NCBI GenBank assembly: GCA_963966775.1
Contig: CAXAAH010000012.1
Coordinates: 1-38,834, forward strand
DNA from: UBA685 sp002299005
GTDB taxonomy: Bacteria; Pseudomonadota; Alphaproteobacteria; Puniceispirillales; Puniceispirillaceae
Length of the DNA stretch: 38,834 nucleotides
Reading direction: 5' to 3'
Both the position numbers and the translations under genes were made by a program. Shown here one piece after another: positions 33,656-38,834 of this stretch. Positions within the stretch are counted from its first letter, which is position 1; every line of letters starts with the position of its first letter. The notes under the pieces were generated by a model. The model saw nothing but the letters and a program-made list of their open reading frames with translations, searched no databases and was not told the DNA's origin.

Positions 33656-36121
33656 ATGAGCCATAAAATGACCGAGACTAATCAAGAAATTCCTGCCTCT
33701 GCCCGTGTTGTGATTGTCGGTGGAGGCATTATGGGCTGTGGCCTTGCCTATCATCTTGCGCATGAAGGCTGGCGCGATGTTGTTTTGCTTGAAAAGGCTG
33801 AATTAACATCCGGCTCAACATGGCACGCGGCAGGCCAGATTACCCATTCAACCTCAAGCTATTCTCTTGGCAAATGCGTTGATTATAATATTGGCCTTTA
33901 TTCCGGCGCGCTTGAGGCAGAGACAGGTCAATCTGTGACATGGCATGGTTGCGGCTCTTTGCGCCTTGCCTATAGCGAAGATGAGATGGATTGGTTGCGT
34001 CATACATTGTCCGTTGGCAACAGCCTTGGCTTTGATATCTCTCTTATTGACCCTGATAAAATCGCCGAACTGCACCCTTATTATAATCTAGAGGGCGTTT
34101 TGGGCGCGCTTTACACCCCTGATGATGGTCATGTTGACCCTTCGGGCGTCACCCAAGCCCTTGCCACAGGGGCGCGTCAATTAGGCGTCAAAATCATCCG
34201 CAGGTGCCAAGCCACAAACATCACTTGCGCACCAAATGGTGAATGGGTGGTCGAGACCGCGCAAGGCACGATACGATGCGAGCATGTCGTTAATGCAGGC
34301 GGCACCTATGCGCGCCAAATGGGCGAATGGTCTGGCCTGCAATTGCCAATGACCTCTATGACGCATCATTATTTGGTGACAGACACTGTGCCAGAATTTG
34401 CGGCGCGTGACGCAGAATTGCCCGTCGTGCGCGATGATGCACAAGTTTCTGGCTATATTCGGATGGAGCAAAAATCAGGCCTTATCGGCATTTATGAGAA
34501 AGAAAATGCCAACACAGTATGGGAAGATCATTGCCCTTGGGAAGCTGAAAATGAGCTTTTTGAGGCTGATTATGACCGCATCATGCCGTGGCTTGAAAAT
34601 GCGATGGAGCGCATGCCTATCCTATCAGAGCTTGGCATTAAACGAGAGGTTCACGGCGCGATTAGTCACCCGCCTGATGGCAACCCGTTAATCGGCCCGG
34701 CGCCCGGCGTTCAGAATTACTGGTGTTGTTGCGGGACGCAAATTGGCATTGGTTGGGGGCCTGGCCTGACACGCGAATTGGCGCGTTGGATGGTGCATGG
34801 TGCGGCCGATATATCGATGCGTGAATTTGACCCAAGACGCTTTGGCGCCTATGCCACCAAGGACTGGCAAATTATCAAGGCCAAAGAAGATTATTGTTTA
34901 CGGCACGAAATCCCCTTCCCGCATTTCAACCGCCTTGATGGCCGCCCTGTCAAACCAAGCCCGCTTTATGAGACGCTCAAAGACAAAGGCGCCGTCTATG
35001 AAGAGGTCTATGGTCATGAACGTCCAAGATGGTTTGCCAAAGACGGCGTTGAACAGCGCGATCATTACAGCTTCAAAAAGACCCCTGTCGATGAGATGGT
35101 CGCAAAAGAAGTCGCGGCCGTGCGTCAATCTGTTGGCATTATGGATATCTCTGCCTTCACCAAAATAAGGGTGACAGGCACAGATGCGCACGCCCTGATT
35201 GACCAGCTAACAGCCAATCGCTTGCCGCAAAAAATCGGCGGCATTGGCCTTACTCACATGTTGAATAAAGCCGGTCGTATAGAGCTTGAGACGACCGTCG
35301 TAAAATTGGGGGCCGATGATTATTACCTTGTCTGCGCCGCCTTTTTTGAACAGCGCTTGCTTGATCATATTGAGGCGCATCGCGGCATGGCAGATATCAC
35401 GGTCACTTGCCTGTCTGATGAATGGTGCGCCCTTGCTCTGAACGGCCCCAATAGCCGCAAGACACTTGCCAAAGTCACTGATACAGATTTGGAGAATGCC
35501 TCTTTTAGATGGCTTACAGGTCAGGAAATCATGATTGCCGGCCATCATCTTTGGGCTTTGCGTATCTCTTATGCGGGCGAGCTTGGCTATGAGTTGCACC
35601 TGCCACGCGCCGCTATGGCGGACGTCTATCATGCTTTGCAAGAGGCTGGCGCGCCTTATGATATCACAGATTATGGCTCTTTTGCGATGAATGCGATGCG
35701 GCTTGAAAAAGGCTTTAAAGGGGCCGGCGAATTAACCAATGAAGTCACACCTGTTGAGGCAGATGTGATGCGCTTTGTGTCAATGGATAAGGATTTTATC
35801 GGCAAGGAAGCCATTATAAAGGCCGGCATGGAAGCAAGCCGCTATATCTGTGCCTATATTGAAATTGCCCAAGAGGGAGATGTGTTTGGCCATGGCGGTG
35901 AGCCTGTCTATCATGATAGCAAGCTGGTTGGCTCTACCGCCTCTGTCGGCTATGGCCCCGCGGTTGATAAGATTTTGGCCTTTGCCTATATCGCCCCGTC
36001 CGCCGCAGATGAGGGCACAAAATTATCCGTGATGGTGCATGGTAAAATGCGTGATGCCCTTGTGCTTGGTGCGCCTGTCTATGATCCATCAAGCGCACTG
36101 CCACGCGCGCAAAATCACTAG
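33656..36121 (+). CDS. Dimethylglycine/sarcosine dehydrogenase-type flavoenzyme with GcvT domain
   Basis: An 821-residue protein joining an FAD oxidase domain (about 15-400) to a C-terminal tetrahydrofolate-binding GcvT domain (about 430-810). VIVGGGIMGCGLAYHL (19-34) binds FAD, and the TSGSTWHAAGQ segment (51-61) holds His57, the residue that carries covalent FAD in DMGDH/SarDH. Demethylation of an N-methylated amine gives formaldehyde or 5,10-methylene-THF. It could act on dimethylglycine, sarcosine or N-methylproline. Start choice is uncertain: the ATG at 33656 has no SD, and one at 33668 has only a weak GAG ahead. First of a run of + strand genes to the window end. Confidence 0.87.
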   Translation: MSHKMTETNQEIPASARVVIVGGGIMGCGLAYHLAHEGWRDVVLLEKAELTSGSTWHAAGQITHSTSSYSLGKCVDYNIGLYSGALEAETGQSVTWHGCGSLRLAYSEDEMDWLRHTLSVGNSLGFDISLIDPDKIAELHPYYNLEGVLGALYTPDDGHVDPSGVTQALATGARQLGVKIIRRCQATNITCAPNGEWVVETAQGTIRCEHVVNAGGTYARQMGEWSGLQLPMTSMTHHYLVTDTVPEFAARDAELPVVRDDAQVSGYIRMEQKSGLIGIYEKENANTVWEDHCPWEAENELFEADYDRIMPWLENAMERMPILSELGIKREVHGAISHPPDGNPLIGPAPGVQNYWCCCGTQIGIGWGPGLTRELARWMVHGAADISMREFDPRRFGAYATKDWQIIKAKEDYCLRHEIPFPHFNRLDGRPVKPSPLYETLKDKGAVYEEVYGHERPRWFAKDGVEQRDHYSFKKTPVDEMVAKEVAAVRQSVGIMDISAFTKIRVTGTDAHALIDQLTANRLPQKIGGIGLTHMLNKAGRIELETTVVKLGADDYYLVCAAFFEQRLLDHIEAHRGMADITVTCLSDEWCALALNGPNSRKTLAKVTDTDLENASFRWLTGQEIMIAGHHLWALRISYAGELGYELHLPRAAMADVYHALQEAGAPYDITDYGSFAMNAMRLEKGFKGAGELTNEVTPVEADVMRFVSMDKDFIGKEAIIKAGMEASRYICAYIEIAQEGDVFGHGGEPVYHDSKLVGSTASVGYGPAVDKILAFAYIAPSAADEGTKLSVMVHGKMRDALVLGAPVYDPSSALPRAQNH

Positions 36122-36140
36122 TTTTCAAGAAAGGCGGCGC

Positions 36141-37244
36141 ATGAAAATCACAAAATTACATTTATGGCAAACACCGCTTGAAAGTCATCAAGCCTATTAT
36201 ATGGCAGATGGCAAGACATGTGATGTGGTGACCTCTATCATCATGCGCCTTGATACTGATACAGGCCTCTCAGGCTGGGGCGAGGTTTGTTGTATTCCCC
36301 ATTATTTGCCTGCCTATGCTGATGGCATTATCCCCGGCATAGCCCATCTTGCGCCAGTGATTATCGGCCAGGATGCCAGCCAGCCAGAGGTGGTGATGGC
36401 AGGCGTTAATGCCTATCTGCTTGGCCACCCTTATATCAAATCATTGCTTGATATGGCTTTGCATGATGTGGCGGCCAAAGCGGCCAATCTGCCACTTTAC
36501 AAATATCTCGGCGGCAATTTTGGCAAGCCTTTGCCGCTATATCATTCGATTACCTGCATTGCGCCAGAAGAGATGGCACGCATTGCCAAGGAAGAACGCG
36601 CCAAAGGCATGACGCAATTCCAAGTCAAATTGGGTGCTGATAATAATAACGAGGCCGATATTGCGCGCCTTACTTTGGTAAGAGAGGCTGTTGGCACAGC
36701 GCCGCTTGTTTATGGTGATTGGAATTGCGGGGCCACCAGCCTTGATGCCACGCGTGTTGGCAGAGGCGTTGCGCATCTTGATATCATGCTAGAGCAACCA
36801 TGTGAGACAATCGCAGAATGCGCCCATGTGCGCGCCGCGACCGGCCTTGCGATGAAGCTTGATGAGAATGCGCATGATTTAGCCAGCCTCATAGCTGGTC
36901 ATCAGGCGTGCTGTATGGATGCGGCGGCTTTGAAAATCTCAAAATTTGGCGGGGTAAGCGAGATGCGTAAAGCGCGTGATCTCTGCACCGCTTTGGGCGT
37001 TAAAATGTGTATTGAAGATACTTGGGGCAGTGATATCACAACCTCTGCCGCTTTGCATATTGGGGCGTCAACAAACCCAAAATATGTGATGAATGTCTGC
37101 GATTTATCTTCTTATGTCGCGCCTAAATTAGATAAGACGCTCCCGCTTCGCGACGATGGTCACATTCTGCCTCCCTCTGGTCTTGGGCTTGGCGTCTCGC
37201 CTGACCAAGACAGGCTTGGCAACACAACATTAATCTTGGATTAA
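36141..37244 (+). CDS. Enolase-superfamily epimerase, 4-hydroxyproline/proline betaine 2-epimerase (HpbD)-like
   Basis: A 367-residue MLE-subgroup enolase-superfamily enzyme. Lys163 (FQVKLG) and Lys265 (ALKISK) are the paired acid/base residues, at the same numbers I recall for HpbD of Pelagibaca bermudensis. Metal ligands Asp193 (YGDWN), Glu218 (LEQP) and Asp241 (LDEN) are present, with WGSDITTSAALHIGAS near the C-terminus. HpbD epimerises proline betaine and hydroxyproline betaine at C2. AAAGG precedes the ATG at 36141 by 6 bases; longer readings in this frame overlap the flavoenzyme. A racemase or dehydratase of a related acid is possible. Confidence 0.82.
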   Translation: MKITKLHLWQTPLESHQAYYMADGKTCDVVTSIIMRLDTDTGLSGWGEVCCIPHYLPAYADGIIPGIAHLAPVIIGQDASQPEVVMAGVNAYLLGHPYIKSLLDMALHDVAAKAANLPLYKYLGGNFGKPLPLYHSITCIAPEEMARIAKEERAKGMTQFQVKLGADNNNEADIARLTLVREAVGTAPLVYGDWNCGATSLDATRVGRGVAHLDIMLEQPCETIAECAHVRAATGLAMKLDENAHDLASLIAGHQACCMDAAALKISKFGGVSEMRKARDLCTALGVKMCIEDTWGSDITTSAALHIGASTNPKYVMNVCDLSSYVAPKLDKTLPLRDDGHILPPSGLGLGVSPDQDRLGNTTLILD

Positions 37245-37255
37245 GGGCCCGTTAG

Positions 37256-38518
37256 ATGACACAGAGTTTAAGAGACCGTGCCGCCCAAGTGCTTCCCGCT
37301 GGCGGTTTTGGCAATTTTGACCCCTCTATTTTTATCGAGCGCGGCGATGGCGGCTATGTCTATGATAGCGAGGGCAAGGCCTATGTTGATTATCTGATTG
37401 GCTCTGGCCCGATGCTTTTGGGTCATGGCCATCCTGAGGTGATTGAGGCGGTGCAAGAACAGCTTGGCAAAGGTATGACTTTTTTCGCCAATAACAGCCA
37501 AGGTCTCGCGCTTGCAGAAGAGATTTGTGCCGCCGTGCCATGCGCCGAACAATTGCGCTATGTCTCTGCTGGTGGTGAAGCTGATATGTATGCGATGCGC
37601 CTTGCACGGGCCTATCGGGGCAAATCCAAAATCCTGAAATTCGAAGGTGGTTATCACGGCATGTGCGCCGAGGCCCAAATGAGCCTTGCCCCTGCCGTTA
37701 AGGTAAACTTTCCGCAACCCGTCCCTGATTCAGCTGGCATCCCTGCTTCGGTTGAAGCTGATATGCTGGTAGCGCCTTTTAATGATTTGTCATTTGTTGA
37801 ATCACTCGTCGCCGAATATGAAGATGAGCTTGCCGCCATCATTGTGGAACCGCTACAGCGCATCATTCCGCCCAAAGAAGGCTTCTTAGAAGGCTTGCGC
37901 GCGATTTGTGACAGAACCGGCATCTTGCTTATTTTTGATGAGGTGGTCACAGGCTTTCGTTTTGCCTATCAGGGCGCCCAAAGCCATTATGGCGTCACGC
38001 CGGATATTGCAACCTTTGGCAAAGTCATCGGCGGCGGCTTTCCTCTTGCGGCGATTGTTGGCCCCTCTGAGATTATGAAGCATTTCGATAAAGCCGCTGT
38101 TGGCAGTGACGGCTTCTTGATGCAATTAGGCACCTTGTCTGGCAACCCTATCGCCGCTGTTGCTGGCTTGAAAACCCTTGAGATATTGCGCCGCGAGGGC
38201 ACTTATGAGCGCCTCTATGATATTGGGCACAAGCTGATGAATATGATTAGCACGACCCTAGACAAGTATGGTATCGTACATAAAATCGTTGGTCATCCGA
38301 CCTTGTTTGATGTGCAATTCTGCCATCATGAGATTTATGATTACCGTGATGTGAAAGCCGCAGATGCAAAGAAAAACGCGCTATTTAACAAGATATTACG
38401 TGAACAAGGCATCTTTAAATCGGCGGGGAAAATCTATCCGCATTTAGCGATTGAAGACGAGCATTTGACCTTAACGCAAGAGGCATTGGAAATCGCAGCA
38501 CAACATCTTGCCAAATAA
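37256..38518 (+). CDS. Class III aminotransferase (glutamate-1-semialdehyde aminomutase-like)
   Basis: A 420-residue PLP enzyme. GPMLLGHGHPEVI (51-63), YVSAGGEADMYAMRLARAYRG (102-122), IFDEVVTGFRFA (226-237, with the PLP-N1 Asp228) and TFGKVIGGGFP (253-263, with PLP Lys256) are all present. The sequence is GSA-aminomutase-like, but its setting in a catabolic block, not a haem cluster, suggests an omega-amino-acid or amine substrate. AAGGG overlaps the stop of the epimerase gene and is 8 bases from the ATG. It is the least explained member of the betaine-type cluster. Confidence 0.87.
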   Translation: MTQSLRDRAAQVLPAGGFGNFDPSIFIERGDGGYVYDSEGKAYVDYLIGSGPMLLGHGHPEVIEAVQEQLGKGMTFFANNSQGLALAEEICAAVPCAEQLRYVSAGGEADMYAMRLARAYRGKSKILKFEGGYHGMCAEAQMSLAPAVKVNFPQPVPDSAGIPASVEADMLVAPFNDLSFVESLVAEYEDELAAIIVEPLQRIIPPKEGFLEGLRAICDRTGILLIFDEVVTGFRFAYQGAQSHYGVTPDIATFGKVIGGGFPLAAIVGPSEIMKHFDKAAVGSDGFLMQLGTLSGNPIAAVAGLKTLEILRREGTYERLYDIGHKLMNMISTTLDKYGIVHKIVGHPTLFDVQFCHHEIYDYRDVKAADAKKNALFNKILREQGIFKSAGKIYPHLAIEDEHLTLTQEALEIAAQHLAK

Positions 38519-38557
38519 AATTATGAATAGCATCACCGAACGAGGGAGCATCACCAA

Positions 38558-38834
38558 ATGAGAGAGCAGCCAAATATTTTACTGATCATGGCAGACCAGC
38601 TAGCGCCGCAATTTACGGGCTGTTATGGCCATAAGGTCGTGAAGACGCCAAACCTAGATGCGCTTGCCGCACGTGGTATGCGCTTTGATTCAGCTTATTG
38701 CAACTCGCCCTTATGTGCGCCATCGCGCTTTTCGATGATGGCGGGCCAGCTGGTGAGCCGCATTGGTGCGTGGGATAATGCATCTGAATTCAAAGCTTCG
38801 ACCCCGACCTTTGCCCATTATTTGACGACACTTG
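38558..38834 (+). CDS. betC: Choline-sulfatase-like sulfatase, N-terminal part (cut by window edge)
   Basis: Begins at an ATG with GAGGGAG about 9 bases upstream and remains open to the last base (92 residues seen). NILLIMADQLAPQFTGCYG (6-24) is the sulfatase metal-binding N-terminus. SPLCAPSRFSMMAGQLVSR (50-68) carries a canonical C-x-P-S-R formylglycine site, with Cys53. The GQL-SR-x7-NASEFKASTPTFAHYL continuation is the choline-sulfatase (BetC) pattern rather than general arylsulfatase. BetC frees choline from choline-O-sulfate. The gene name is tentative because the C-terminus is missing. Confidence 0.75.
   Translation, partial: MREQPNILLIMADQLAPQFTGCYGHKVVKTPNLDALAARGMRFDSAYCNSPLCAPSRFSMMAGQLVSRIGAWDNASEFKASTPTFAHYLTTL

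Noticed and set aside
36039..36140. Longer start for the epimerase
   Set aside because: Would overlap the flavoenzyme; AAAGG supports the ATG at 36141.

Overview
The window looks like a chromosomal segment from an alphaproteobacterium. It opens with the 5' half of a 16S rRNA gene (minus strand) of alphaproteobacterial type. The 16S and the marine-style catabolic content (betaine demethylation, sulfatases, TRAP transport, complete protocatechuate meta-cleavage) would fit a SAR116-like lineage. That placement is inference from memory and needs a 16S search. No integrase, transposase, phage gene, tRNA or CRISPR array was seen.

Layout. 1-747: partial 16S rRNA. 748-1279: rRNA leader, a strong sigma-70 type promoter, and four helically spaced TGAATCA heptamers. 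1280-4147: acyl-CoA synthetase and a crotonase-fold protein, with a decayed GntR-type regulator remnant upstream. 4160-6125: LysE-type exporter, YiiX-like papain-fold protein and a divergent SDR. 6127-9359: xylulokinase, a Gfo/Idh/MocA oxidoreductase and a HAD-fold protein lacking its nucleophile. 9373-17471: nine-gene minus-strand operon ligA-ligB-ligC-ligU-ligI-ligK-ligJ, then a DUF1932-type dehydrogenase and a Bcr/CflA-like MFS exporter, with a divergent LysR regulator. 18593-21673: SDR, aldehyde dehydrogenase and IclR regulator. 21736-28943: minus-strand operon DUF3179 membrane protein, formylglycine-type sulfatase, alkylsulfatase-like MBL hydrolase, fused TRAP permease and TAXI binding protein. 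29122-30291: pobA. 30397-31449: membrane-anchored metallophosphoesterase. 31486-38834: Rieske oxygenase, RpiR regulator, DMGDH/GcvT-type flavoenzyme, enolase-superfamily epimerase, class III aminotransferase and the start of a choline-sulfatase-like gene.

How the genes fit together. PobA makes protocatechuate from 4-hydroxybenzoate. LigAB opens the ring, LigC oxidises the semialdehyde to 2-pyrone-4,6-dicarboxylate, and LigI, LigU, LigJ and LigK carry it to pyruvate and oxaloacetate, so every step of the 4,5-cleavage route is encoded here. The SDR/aldehyde dehydrogenase pair could feed aromatic alcohols or aldehydes into it. The operon between them joins two chemically unrelated sulfate-ester hydrolase folds to a TRAP uptake system; the most interesting hypothesis in the window is that it imports and desulfates a sulfate ester, possibly aromatic, for this pathway. 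The right end reads as a second catabolic block, for quaternary ammonium compounds (proline betaine, glycine betaine or a relative, with choline-O-sulfate as a possible source).
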